Shown piece after piece: positions 14,788 through 22,706 of a DNA stretch of 23,514 nucleotides. Source of the stretch: a virus; IMG/VR virus record IMGVR_UViG_3300021962_005625, positions 1 through 23,514 of that record, one strand, 5' to 3'. The notes beneath the pieces are model-generated. The model did no database searches, was not told the origin of the DNA, and was given only the letters and a program-made list of their open reading frames with translations. The position numbers and the translations under genes are program-made. Within the stretch, counting starts at the first letter, position 1. Each line of letters begins with the position of its first letter.

Positions 14788-16016
14788 TATTTGTCCCAAT
14801 TCTTAGCTGCATTAAAGTTGGCGTGGGCAAATTCTAACCTATCAACCAATTTAACTGCGTTACCTTTTAATTTATCTACTGCAACAAAACCTTCTGGTGC
14901 AGTAATTCTAAACCCATCATCAGTACGAATGAAAGTACCAACATCACGAATAGTTTCTAATTTGCGAATGATTTTTAATTTTGCATCAACAATCAGATTC
15001 ATAAAGTCAAATACTTTACGCAACTCAGATGCATTACTGCGGTAGAATCGCATAACTTCATTCTTTTCAGCAACTCTTTTCTTCCTAGTATCTTCTTTCT
15101 TGGCATCAAGAACGTGTTGATTTAATTTTGCTTCAATCGTTTTAATTAATTCTGTTGTATGTTTCTGAGTATCTTTGATTCTTTCACCAGCACGAACTTT
15201 GGTGTTGTTGAATGTTGCAATTTGAATTCTGATAGTTTCAGTAGATGCAATGCGATTAACTGTCAGAGAAGAAATCGATTGAAATATTCTACCTGCTTGT
15301 GATAAAATGCCTGTCAATTCTTTTGTTTCATCTTCTGTAAATGTGGCTGAACCTGAAGCATCAACAAATGATGCATCACGGAACCAAACATCTTTTGTTG
15401 ATGATAATTTACCGATATCAATATTAAAAGATGCTTTCATATCTTCAATAGTTCTGCCTGTGTATGAAGTATGAAACACAATACCCATTTGTGCAGCTTG
15501 CATAGACGCAGCAAGTTTAGAATCGGATGGTATGGCATAAACAATTGTATTTGGTTGAAATGTAATATAGTTTTCACCATCGATTGTTTGTTTCTTTAAA
15601 TCACCTTTAGAGAACATCATATCACCTTGCAGAATACCTTTGATGCCTAACTTAGGCAAGTATCGCAAAGCAACTTTTAATTTCGCATTAAGACCTTCAG
15701 ATGGGTGATTGTTATCAATATCTTCATCGGTATAGTTTAACTTGGCATTTTTATTAAAGACGCCTTTAGTACCAACAAAGAACTTACCATTCTCAGGATT
15801 AATACCACAGAATACGGCAGGCGCACCATCCCATTTCGTGGTAATGTTCACTTTAGATTTTGCATGACCAGCAAGCATATCTCTCAACGACTGTAAGAAA
15901 TTAATTGCATCACGACCACCTTGCACACCACGATTAAGAATCTCATCCTCAATATGTTCGAGGTGTAGGTTCTTACCTGTTGCTGTTGCTTCCGTTAAAA
16001 ATTCTTTGAATTTCAT
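14787..16016 (-). CDS. KxDG-motif nucleotidyltransferase/ligase-like protein (DUF6267-like), possible head-targeted protein
   Basis: A 409-residue protein. TTKWDGAPAVF at 59-69 matches motif I (KxDG, K61) of covalent nucleotidyltransferases such as DNA and RNA ligases; GTKGVFNK (82-89), GILQGDMMF (127-135) and TIVYAIP (157-163) sit where motifs II-IV would be expected. The C-terminal half (about 220-340) is helical and charged. I associate this with the phage family DUF6267, from memory. It may adenylylate itself or a nucleic acid end, or be a degenerate relative. The first residues MKFKEFLTEA closely resemble the T4 capsid-targeting peptide MKTYQEFIAE-A, with LTE as cleavage site. It is second in the operon behind the late promoter near 17113. 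Confidence 0.72.
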   Translation of the reverse strand: MKFKEFLTEATATGKNLHLEHIEDEILNRGVQGGRDAINFLQSLRDMLAGHAKSKVNITTKWDGAPAVFCGINPENGKFFVGTKGVFNKNAKLNYTDEDIDNNHPSEGLNAKLKVALRYLPKLGIKGILQGDMMFSKGDLKKQTIDGENYITFQPNTIVYAIPSDSKLAASMQAAQMGIVFHTSYTGRTIEDMKASFNIDIGKLSSTKDVWFRDASFVDASGSATFTEDETKELTGILSQAGRIFQSISSLTVNRIASTETIRIQIATFNNTKVRAGERIKDTQKHTTELIKTIEAKLNQHVLDAKKEDTRKKRVAEKNEVMRFYRSNASELRKVFDFMNLIVDAKLKIIRKLETIRDVGTFIRTDDGFRITAPEGFVAVDKLKGNAVKLVDRLEFAHANFNAAKNWDK

Positions 16017-16017
16017 A

Positions 16018-17088
16018 TTAACTATACTTTATGAAAATGCTACTGTTTTTTGTGGCTGATGATGCATATTGAAACATATAAGAACAGAGAGGATCCATTT
16101 TCTTTTCTTTAATCATAGTATACACAAGGTCGATACCAATATACTTTGACATCCACCAAGTCTTATCTTTCCTGTGTCCTGCTTTTGCTTGAATAATTAA
16201 ATTAGGAATTGATTCTTTACTCTTTGACAATTCTTTAAACATCGTTGCAAACTGTTTAAATTGTGCTTCAGTAGGTTTATCAATTGGTGTTTGATTAGGT
16301 AATGTTAACTTTGCTCTGTTAACTCCAGTATCTATGGCACCTTCAAAAATCACACCGCCACCAATTTTACCACCAGCAGCTGTCTTACCTTTAATTTCTC
16401 CTTGCCATGACGATGGTACTGGTCTACTAGAGAAGTTTCTCAATTGAATTTCTCCATCTTTACCTTCAGACTTAAATTTTATGTAAATGTCTTTTGAGTC
16501 CAACATATTTGGTCCAAGTTTGACACCAGTAAATTCTGCTGTCAATGGTTTACCTGCATTAAAAATTTTAGAGTGAGCAGAACCTTTTGGATCCAATTTC
16601 TTTAATGAAATGCCTATCAAATTCTTTCTAGCAAACTCATCGTACATATATCGATTGTATTCCCTTAATGTTGGCCATTTTGTTTTCAATGTGAAACCTT
16701 TTTTGACCATCCAAATGTCGGCAGGATTCCATTTATCATCACCTGTAAGACCACTATCTTTTTTCATCCTACGCCATTCATTATAAATTGAATCTACAAA
16801 TTTACCACCACGATAAAACTTATATTTGTTTCCAGTTCTTGCTTCAGGTACATCTACGAATATTTGATTTGCAGTTTTGACAACACTTGTGAACCAATTT
16901 TCATCCAAAGTTTTCATACACTTGTCTAATGTCCTATCACATTCGGCATCACCAATAGTTTTGGATGTAACTTGAGATATGTCAACAAGGTCTTTACCTA
17001 GATATTGTCTAGTTGCACAAGCATATGCTTGCAGACTTTCAGCTAATGCTGTTATCTCCGCACCTGCGCCTGATATTCCTTCTGCCAT
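16018..17088 (-). CDS. Unknown phage protein with KWNPADIW motif (356 aa)
   Basis: A 356-residue protein first in the operon behind the late promoter, with GGAG before the ATG. Visible features: an N-terminal helical part with C24, C50 and C57; the conserved-looking segment DDKWNPADIWMVKKG (117-131); a glycine-rich central part (GKTAAGGKIGGGVIF); and a C-terminal AKAGHRKDKTWWMSKYIGIDL segment. KWNPADIW-type segments occur in uncharacterised phage proteins I cannot tie to a function. The mix of Asp and Lys residues might hint at a nuclease fold, but no complete catalytic motif can be named. Late expression and adjacency to the KxDG protein suggest a virion-related role. Confidence 0.7.
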   Translation of the reverse strand: MAEGISGAGAEITALAESLQAYACATRQYLGKDLVDISQVTSKTIGDAECDRTLDKCMKTLDENWFTSVVKTANQIFVDVPEARTGNKYKFYRGGKFVDSIYNEWRRMKKDSGLTGDDKWNPADIWMVKKGFTLKTKWPTLREYNRYMYDEFARKNLIGISLKKLDPKGSAHSKIFNAGKPLTAEFTGVKLGPNMLDSKDIYIKFKSEGKDGEIQLRNFSSRPVPSSWQGEIKGKTAAGGKIGGGVIFEGAIDTGVNRAKLTLPNQTPIDKPTEAQFKQFATMFKELSKSKESIPNLIIQAKAGHRKDKTWWMSKYIGIDLVYTMIKEKKMDPLCSYMFQYASSATKNSSIFIKYS

Positions 17089-17090
17089 TT

Positions 17091-17116
17091 AATACTCCTA
17101 TCAATTTTGGAGTATT
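17091..17116. repeat. Perfect 8-bp inverted repeat spanning ribosome site and late promoter
   Basis: The arms at 17091-17098 (aatactcc) and 17109-17116 (ggagtatt) are exact reverse complements with a 10-base loop. On the minus strand the promoter-proximal arm overlaps the late promoter ATAAATA and the distal arm contains the GGAG ribosome site of the gene starting at 17088. Transcripts beginning upstream could form a hairpin hiding the ribosome site, while those starting at the late promoter would probably lack most of one arm. Confidence 0.7.
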
Positions 17117-17120
17117 TATC
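17113..17120 (-). promoter_or_regulatory. T4-type late promoter (GATAAATA)
   Basis: The minus strand reads GATAAATA, one base from TATAAATA. It lies 25 bases before the ATG at 17088 in a 41-base gap between the DruA-like gene and the next gene. It would start transcription of the KWNPADIW gene, the KxDG gene, the small genes and perhaps the sugar cluster, since no other promoter or convincing terminator was seen down to 3840. Confidence 0.65.
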
Positions 17121-17129
17121 CTACCGCAT

Positions 17130-18245
17130 TTAACGAATAATGTCAAGCACTTTTCCACTAGTCCAGACTTCTTGTTCTGTTCTTAGACGACCTTCCGTCT
17201 TTAGATTGTCGAACCGATTGGTGGCCTTCTGTTTCCACCAATCTACAATTTTCTCCATATGAAACTTGTCATAGTTTTCATCTGGTATCAACTTATCGGT
17301 TCTTCCAAGTACCACATCAACATAGTTCTTAAAACCATAGTTTGAAGCATAGTATCTCTTTTGTTCTGTCAAATTCTTAGCATTATTGATAGTAGTAACG
17401 AAGGCATCATATTCATCTTTATGTGTTTTCAATGCAGCCTTTGTCATAGCAATAATTGTATTTGATATCTTCAACTTACGACTTGAAGCATCTTCTGGTA
17501 CAATAGGACCACCATTAATTTTTTCCACATAATCTCTGATATCATCATATGGTTTGCCGTGCATCATTGGTAGAAAATCTGAATCTGTAAGACCTTTGAA
17601 TCTTAAATATGGTTTCATACCATCATATTGTGAGGCTGCCTTTGAAGAACCATAAAGACTTGTAGTTTCAAACAAACAAGTATTCATTTTGTATTTGTCA
17701 TTCAACAAATTTCTAACTTCATGTGAACAACAGATTGCCGCAAGTAACTTGCCACCAAGGTAATTAAACCCAAAAGGTTGAGCAGGTACAATAACGAAAC
17801 CCATAATCGTTGTGTTATTAAACGATTTGGCACCCTCTGGAGTGTTTGTAAAGACTTCACCAAGCATCTCATTACGAGGCTTCATCATAATCGTTGGAGA
17901 CCCAAGGCGACAGAATCCGACCCACTTATTTGTTTTCTTTTCCAGAACACCAAAGCGTAATGATTTACCTGGACTTGAAAGATTATTATGTGAAGAAATA
18001 ATATCAAGGTAAGAAGCCCATCGTTCCTGTTCCATCAATACAATTTCAAACTCCATATCCATTGGTGACATGGAAAAATCAGAAAATAAATCTTCTTCTG
18101 GTCCACATCCAGGTAAAACAAAAGGTCTTTCAGCCAATGAATTAAGTTTTTGCTCCCGCATATACTCATCGATACGGGAAAACTTATCGAAATAGTCTGC
18201 AAATGCTTTTGCACAATGAAGTGCTTGGTCTCTATTTAAACTCAT
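17130..18245 (-). CDS. DUF4338/DruA-like protein
   Basis: A 371-residue protein. The central part follows the order I associate with the DUF4338 family that includes Druantia DruA: a GNAT-like segment LRFGVLEKKTNKWVGFCRLGSP (97-116), then NNTTIMGFVIVPAQPFGFNYLGGKLLA (143-169), then CLFETTSLYGSSKAASQYDGMKPYLRFKG (190-218), comparable to the 'LxP...nLas.lL' and 'ETF...f.Gt.Y.aanw...G' blocks of DruA. The C-terminal third is helical and charged. It overlaps the 80-aa gene by ATGA at the end of the replication module. Its role in phage is unknown. In Druantia the family is a defence component, but a phage copy beside replication genes may act on phage DNA. Family call is moderate. Confidence 0.6.
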   Translation of the reverse strand: MSLNRDQALHCAKAFADYFDKFSRIDEYMREQKLNSLAERPFVLPGCGPEEDLFSDFSMSPMDMEFEIVLMEQERWASYLDIISSHNNLSSPGKSLRFGVLEKKTNKWVGFCRLGSPTIMMKPRNEMLGEVFTNTPEGAKSFNNTTIMGFVIVPAQPFGFNYLGGKLLAAICCSHEVRNLLNDKYKMNTCLFETTSLYGSSKAASQYDGMKPYLRFKGLTDSDFLPMMHGKPYDDIRDYVEKINGGPIVPEDASSRKLKISNTIIAMTKAALKTHKDEYDAFVTTINNAKNLTEQKRYYASNYGFKNYVDVVLGRTDKLIPDENYDKFHMEKIVDWWKQKATNRFDNLKTEGRLRTEQEVWTSGKVLDIIR

Positions 18246-18484
18246 TGTTCTTCATTAACTTGAAATAATATATGTTTACCAATTTCAAATAGGCCTACTG
18301 CACCCACATAATCTTGGCAACAAACTGTAATCACAACTTCACCATCATTTGGATCCATAGAAGCAATAACAAATTCTTCAACTTCATCATCAACTATTCT
18401 TTGACGAAACGAATCGATGATTTCCAATAAATCTTTTTTACGTTTCTCTTTTGGTAACTCACGATTTAAATTTACGACCTTCAT
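18242..18484 (-). CDS. Small acidic unknown protein between helicase and DruA-like genes (80 aa)
   Basis: An 80-residue protein whose ATG directly follows the helicase stop and whose end overlaps the next gene by ATGA. A basic N-terminus (LPKEKRKKDLL) is followed by a predicted alpha/beta segment (EEFVIASMDPNDGEVVITVCCQDYVGAVGLFEIGKHIL). No named family. Its place behind the gp41-like gene suggests a replication accessory protein, but nothing in the sequence proves this. Confidence 0.65.
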   Translation of the reverse strand: MKVVNLNRELPKEKRKKDLLEIIDSFRQRIVDDEVEEFVIASMDPNDGEVVITVCCQDYVGAVGLFEIGKHILFQVNEEQ

Positions 18485-19888
18485 TTAAACTCTCACTCCT
18501 TCAAATTTACTATTGAATTTTCTTTCACGGTCACCAAAAGTATTTAAAGGTTTATCTGGTATATCGTGGCCACTATCAACAATGCCATTCTGTGCATCAG
18601 GTTCAGCATCGAATAGTTTCATCTTTGCTCTATCGATACCAATAACGAATCGTTTATAGTTGTTTGGATCCGAATAACGATTCTTCAATTGCTTAACCAT
18701 AATCTGGCCAAGTTGTTCAAGTTCTTCTGTTGTAATCAAAGCAAACATAAAGTCGGCAGTTGCAGGCAGACCAAACGATTCACTTGTATCTTCAAGACCA
18801 GGGTCGCTGTTTGTAAAACCACTTCTTGTTGTTTGTGTTGCACTAACAATAGGCACAGCAAACTCAACAGCAAGACCTCGCAATTCTTCAGCAATCGCCT
18901 TGATGTAAGTGTAACTGTTAACACTATTACCAGGTTTCATACGAGCAGAGGAACAAATATTCAGATAATCAACAAAGATGATATCTGGTTTGAAGTTCTT
19001 CTTTAGATGTAAATCTTGTAACAAAGACCTGAAATGTAATGTAGAAGCAGAAGCAGTTGGATATTCTTTGATGATTAGTTTACCTTGTGTCTTACTTCTC
19101 AACACATCAAACTTACGGTCATAATCTTGTTTGCTAATTGTGTGTAGTTCTTGTATATCAATGTTAAGAAGGTTTGCATCGATTCGTTCAGCGATTCGTT
19201 CTTCTGCCATCTCAAGTGTGATGTACAAAACATTTTTACCTTGACTGATACAGGCGGCAGCCACATGACACATAAACAAAGATTTGCCAACGCCTGTACC
19301 TGCCAAAGCAATATTCAAAGTCTTAACAGGTAATCCACCTTTTGTAATCTTGTTAAACAAGTCAAGGTCAAAACGAACACGTTCTTCAACACGATGGTAG
19401 AAGTCAAATCGTTCTTCTGCATCGTTGATATAATCGTGACCAATGTGTGAATCAAAAGAAACACCAAGAGCATCACTTAGAAGTTTTGGAATTTCACCTT
19501 TGGATGTCTTGTGATTCTTGTCATCAAGGATTGAAACAGACTCCATGATGGCATTGTAAATGGCTTTATCTTGACAGAACTTCTCAGTCTGCTCGATAAG
19601 CCATTGTTCTTCGGTAGGTTCTTCTCTGTGTTCGTGAATCTCATTGAGAAGATTTATAGATGTTCTAACTTGTGCTTCAGTTAGAGATTTACTTTCTGTG
19701 AAGTTAATCACCAAAGCTTCATGTGTTGGTAAATTTTTATATTTGTTTACAAACTCATTAACTTCTTTGAATACTACTTTTTCGGTATCATCCGAAAAGT
19801 AGTCAGCACTTATGAATGGTAATACCTTACGGCAATAACTATCATTGTAAATCAGGTTCTTCAGTATTGAATGTTCTAGTCGGTTCAT
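18485..19888 (-). CDS. 41: Replicative DNA helicase, gp41/DnaB-like
   Basis: A 467-residue hexameric replicative helicase of the T4 gp41/DnaB class (5'-3' helicase that partners with primase at the fork). The N-terminus LEHSILKNLIYNDSYCRKVLPFISADYF aligns with the start of gp41-type proteins. Walker A is AGTGVGKS at 196-203, Walker B PDIIFVDYLN at 301-310, and PIVSATQTTR is the DnaB-type H3 motif. Length is close to T4 gp41 (475 aa). The start overlaps the preceding gene by 47 bases, unusually long here, but the N-terminal similarity begins at this methionine and no later ATG lies nearby. It follows uvsX as in T4. Confidence 0.93.
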   Translation of the reverse strand: MNRLEHSILKNLIYNDSYCRKVLPFISADYFSDDTEKVVFKEVNEFVNKYKNLPTHEALVINFTESKSLTEAQVRTSINLLNEIHEHREEPTEEQWLIEQTEKFCQDKAIYNAIMESVSILDDKNHKTSKGEIPKLLSDALGVSFDSHIGHDYINDAEERFDFYHRVEERVRFDLDLFNKITKGGLPVKTLNIALAGTGVGKSLFMCHVAAACISQGKNVLYITLEMAEERIAERIDANLLNIDIQELHTISKQDYDRKFDVLRSKTQGKLIIKEYPTASASTLHFRSLLQDLHLKKNFKPDIIFVDYLNICSSARMKPGNSVNSYTYIKAIAEELRGLAVEFAVPIVSATQTTRSGFTNSDPGLEDTSESFGLPATADFMFALITTEELEQLGQIMVKQLKNRYSDPNNYKRFVIGIDRAKMKLFDAEPDAQNGIVDSGHDIPDKPLNTFGDRERKFNSKFEGVRV

Positions 19889-20153
19889 TATGTTGATTTA
19901 TCAAAATCTCTGTTAGTATGTCACCCATTATTGTAACAAATTCTTCGTTGTTTTGCAACTCATCTATGTCATGTTTACCTGAGTGGACGAGTGTATAACC
20001 GAATTGTAGTTTTGCAAATTCGCCTGCCTCTTGAACTCTTGCTTTACCATAATGATAGACTACACCGGCAAATTCTCCTTCAAGAATTTGAATTCCTGTA
20101 ATTTCGGAATTGGTGAAGTCTATGAAGCGGTAATCTTTACCTTCAAGCAGCAT
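19842..20153 (-). CDS. Small unknown protein between uvsX and helicase (103 aa)
   Basis: The start is the ATG at 20153-20151, overlapping the uvsX end by 11 bases; the frame is open to 20246, but that would overlap uvsX by more than 100 bases. The product (MLLEGKDYRFIDF... FAGVVYHYGKARVQEAGEFAKLQFGYTLVHSG...) has a beta-rich first half and an acidic helix near EEFVTIMGDILTEIL. Marine T4-like phages often carry a short unnamed gene at this place. In T4 the slot holds gene 40, but I see no sequence reason to equate them. The C-terminal tail is encoded within the helicase overlap. Confidence 0.68.
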   Translation of the reverse strand: MLLEGKDYRFIDFTNSEITGIQILEGEFAGVVYHYGKARVQEAGEFAKLQFGYTLVHSGKHDIDELQNNEEFVTIMGDILTEILINQHNEPTRTFNTEEPDLQ

Positions 20154-21201
20154 CTTCGGCTTCTTCCAAAACAGGAGTTTCTCCCATAATGTTCCCATAA
20201 GCAATCTCATATTTGTGTTTAATAAAATCTCTGAATTTACTATCATTCAGAATCGGTTCCATAAATTCTGGTGTTGATGTGTCAGCGATACGTTTCTTAT
20301 CACCGATTTCACCAGTCTTTTGGTCTACCTTTGCATACCAACCATTGGTTGGTTTGACCACATGGCCGGATTCAATCGCAAGGTCAAGTAGACCACTATA
20401 CTTACTAATACCACCATCAAAAGATACAGAAATAGGTATTTTAGATTTTTCTTTAACATAACGGGATTTCTCTACATTGATAATAAAATTGTAACCGACA
20501 ATTTCGGTGCCATCTTTTTCTTGCTGACGACCAAGAATGTAAATGTTGTCAGCTGAGTAATAAGAACCTGTGCCACCACCAACGATATCTTTCGGGAACA
20601 TACCAATCTCTTTGTATGTGTGATTGACAACCACCATTGGAATATCTTTTAGATTCAAGTGTGGTGTTACCATGCGGAACAAACTCTTAACTTGTTTCGC
20701 ACGACTCATATCTGCAACAGATTTACCTTCAAGTGCATCTTCTACTTCCTTCTTAGATGCTAGATTACCAATAGAATCAAGGATGATAATTAGTTTATCA
20801 CCACGGTTCACATCTTGAAGCTGTTGCATAATATCGAACTTCAACTGTTCAATGTCAGTTAAAGGTGTATGTAGAACTCTGTCCATATCAATCTGAAATG
20901 TTTCAAAGTATTTAACAGGTGTTCCAAATTCTGAATCATAGAATAACAATACTGATTCTGGATATTTGTCCATGTAAGCCTTTGCCATCAACAAACTAAA
21001 GGCAGTCTTAAAGTGTTTCGATGGTCCTGCCCACATAGTAAGACCAGGAATAATACCACCATCAAGGCGACCAGATAGTGCCACATTAATCATCGGCACT
21101 TCTGTTGGTACCATATCTTTTTCAGTAAAGAATTTAGATTTGGATAGAATTGCGCTATCTTTAATTGTTGAATTCTTTTTCAATTTGTCTAGTAAACTCA
21201 T
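20143..21201 (-). CDS. uvsX: UvsX-type RecA-like recombinase
   Basis: A 352-residue RecA-family strand-exchange protein closely resembling T4 UvsX in block order: SKFFTEKDMVPTEVPMINVALSG at the N-terminus, Walker A GPSKHFKT (59-66), LLFYDSEFG (85-93), Walker B LIIILDSIGNLASKK (137-151), VVNHTY, VGGGTGSYYSADNIYILG and FDGGISKYSGLLDLA. It coats single-stranded DNA and promotes recombination-dependent replication with UvsY and gp32. It is slightly shorter than T4 UvsX (about 390 aa), losing part of the acidic tail, though EEAEDAA remains. AAGGA precedes the ATG. Very confident. Confidence 0.97.
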   Translation of the reverse strand: MSLLDKLKKNSTIKDSAILSKSKFFTEKDMVPTEVPMINVALSGRLDGGIIPGLTMWAGPSKHFKTAFSLLMAKAYMDKYPESVLLFYDSEFGTPVKYFETFQIDMDRVLHTPLTDIEQLKFDIMQQLQDVNRGDKLIIILDSIGNLASKKEVEDALEGKSVADMSRAKQVKSLFRMVTPHLNLKDIPMVVVNHTYKEIGMFPKDIVGGGTGSYYSADNIYILGRQQEKDGTEIVGYNFIINVEKSRYVKEKSKIPISVSFDGGISKYSGLLDLAIESGHVVKPTNGWYAKVDQKTGEIGDKKRIADTSTPEFMEPILNDSKFRDFIKHKYEIAYGNIMGETPVLEEAEDAA

Positions 21202-21212
21202 AATATTTCCTT

Positions 21213-22142
21213 TTAAAATGTACCACCCTCAAGAGTATTCTTTCGAGGTTTAATTTCTACGATATCTGATTTCTTTATGACTTCTGTATCTTCCATGAAC
21301 AATTCTACACTAGGTGCTGTTGATTTGGCAACCTCTTTTTTCTTCTTTACCTTGCGTTTATATGGTTCAATTGGTTCCGATTCTTCTTCTTTTATTTTTC
21401 GGTATGTTTGATTTGAGGCAATCAATAATAGAATTGCAAGTGGGTCAAACACAACAATGATTAATAAAATTACCAGCCTGACCGCTTTGTCAATGATATC
21501 CACATCAACCGCCTGATTGTAGAGTAAGGCGGCAATATATTTGATTGGTCCAACATCCGCTTCGATTTTCTTAAGCTCATTAGATAGAGGCGCACGTTCC
21601 TCGGAGTATTTGGCAATGGTGGTTTGCGACTGTTGAATATCTTGTAATATTCTACTACGGTCTTTCTGTTGGGTACGGCGTATCGCTTGCGCCTTGTCGG
21701 TACCTTTTTCATCTGTTGTGCGACCCATCGTTTGGTCCACAATCTCATCATATTGTTTGAGTATTTTGCGATTGGCATCAATGTTCTCTCTCTCTGTTTT
21801 AATTCTCTCATCTAAGATTGAAATCTTGTTTACAAGTGGTGCATTATCCGATGAATGTTCAAGGTGTGCCTTAGACAAGAAACCAAAAATACCCATTGAA
21901 GTAATCATCATTAATAAAATAATGGCTGCTAAAAAATAGTAGCGCATCACATTAACAGTATTATTCCAATTATTATATAACCAAGATACTGTTACCAATT
22001 TTGATGCTTCAAGTATCGAACCCATGATGATAATTGGCCAGTATGAACCTGGAAATATCTGTGCTAGGCCGATAACTGAATAGTAAGCTGCAATGCCTGA
22101 TAGACCAATTGCAGTTAAAAAAGGTAATAGAACTTGTAACAT
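21213..22142 (-). CDS. Membrane protein with central coiled coil and C-terminal DPLAILLL segment (309 aa)
   Basis: A 309-residue protein with three likely membrane spans near the N-terminus (about 2-28, 34-56, 67-90), a long charged coiled-coil-like region (100-200), a fourth span at about 220-243 ending VVFDPLAILLLIASNQ, and a basic cytoplasmic tail (KRKVKKKKE). I have seen proteins of this pattern, including the DPLA-LLL segment, in marine T4-like phages without a known role. It could be an inner-membrane protein acting during infection (replication anchoring, exclusion or lysis control) or a virion protein. It shares one base with the upstream stop (TAATG) and precedes uvsX by 11 bases. 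Confidence 0.72.
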   Translation of the reverse strand: MLQVLLPFLTAIGLSGIAAYYSVIGLAQIFPGSYWPIIIMGSILEASKLVTVSWLYNNWNNTVNVMRYYFLAAIILLMMITSMGIFGFLSKAHLEHSSDNAPLVNKISILDERIKTERENIDANRKILKQYDEIVDQTMGRTTDEKGTDKAQAIRRTQQKDRSRILQDIQQSQTTIAKYSEERAPLSNELKKIEADVGPIKYIAALLYNQAVDVDIIDKAVRLVILLIIVVFDPLAILLLIASNQTYRKIKEEESEPIEPYKRKVKKKKEVAKSTAPSVELFMEDTEVIKKSDIVEIKPRKNTLEGGTF

Positions 22143-22690
22143 TATGGGTTTGATTTTGAATGTGGTACATCAAAGACAAAGGTGATTCTTGTACAATCAC
22201 CAACATTTTCTGTGCCATGCAATAATTTATTATTGAACCACAACAAAGTACCCGGTTCAACAATCACTTCTTCGTCTCCGACCATATACTTATATCGACC
22301 TTGAATGGATAAATGATATCTATCTTTTGTTAGATAATAAGTGCCTTCATCTATGTGTCGACCAACTGTACCACCAACCTCTAATGATAGAAAACCACAT
22401 CGTTTGAAATTTTTAAAATGTCTTTTTAGAAAACCAATAATCTCTGTGTGTCTATCATAAGCAGGAGTGGGAATACAAATCTCACTATCACCAACAAAAT
22501 CATTTACATTCGTTACACCACCAATGACTAGTTGTAATACACCGGCAGGCAAGTCATCAAAGCCACGGTCAATCAATGATTGAGCACCATCTAATTTCTT
22601 TTGGTTTTCCCAATCTTCAGGATATTGTTTCAGTTGTTTAATTATCTTTGAAACATTGATACCTGTTTTGATGACACGAATATTATCCAA
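22142..22690 (-). CDS. 2-oxoglutarate/Fe(II) oxygenase, aspartyl/asparaginyl beta-hydroxylase-like
   Basis: A roughly 182-residue oxygenase. With the chosen start, H112 and D114 (GRHIDEG), distal H158 (LLHGTEN) and R168 (TRITFVF) form the iron and 2-oxoglutarate sites; RYHLSIQGRYKYMVGDEEVIVEPGTLLWF matches the Asp/Asn beta-hydroxylase family core. There is no in-frame ATG near the start. I use the TTG at 22690, preceded by GGAAAG, because both lie inside the 24-bp repeat and would survive the endonuclease insertion upstream; the frame also extends to a TTG at 22717 with no ribosome site. Likely a protein-residue hydroxylase in the phage or host; substrate unknown. Confidence 0.8.
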   Translation of the reverse strand: MDNIRVIKTGINVSKIIKQLKQYPEDWENQKKLDGAQSLIDRGFDDLPAGVLQLVIGGVTNVNDFVGDSEICIPTPAYDRHTEIIGFLKRHFKNFKRCGFLSLEVGGTVGRHIDEGTYYLTKDRYHLSIQGRYKYMVGDEEVIVEPGTLLWFNNKLLHGTENVGDCTRITFVFDVPHSKSNP

Positions 22691-22706
22691 AGAAACTTTC
22701 CAATGA
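22683..22706. repeat. 24-bp direct repeat, downstream copy (end of endonuclease gene)
   Basis: Identical over 24 bases to 23280-23303. On the minus strand this copy encodes the last residues SLESFFG and the stop of the GIY-YIG gene and also contains the probable ribosome site and TTG start of the oxygenase gene. Flanking bases differ on both sides. Confidence 0.9.
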
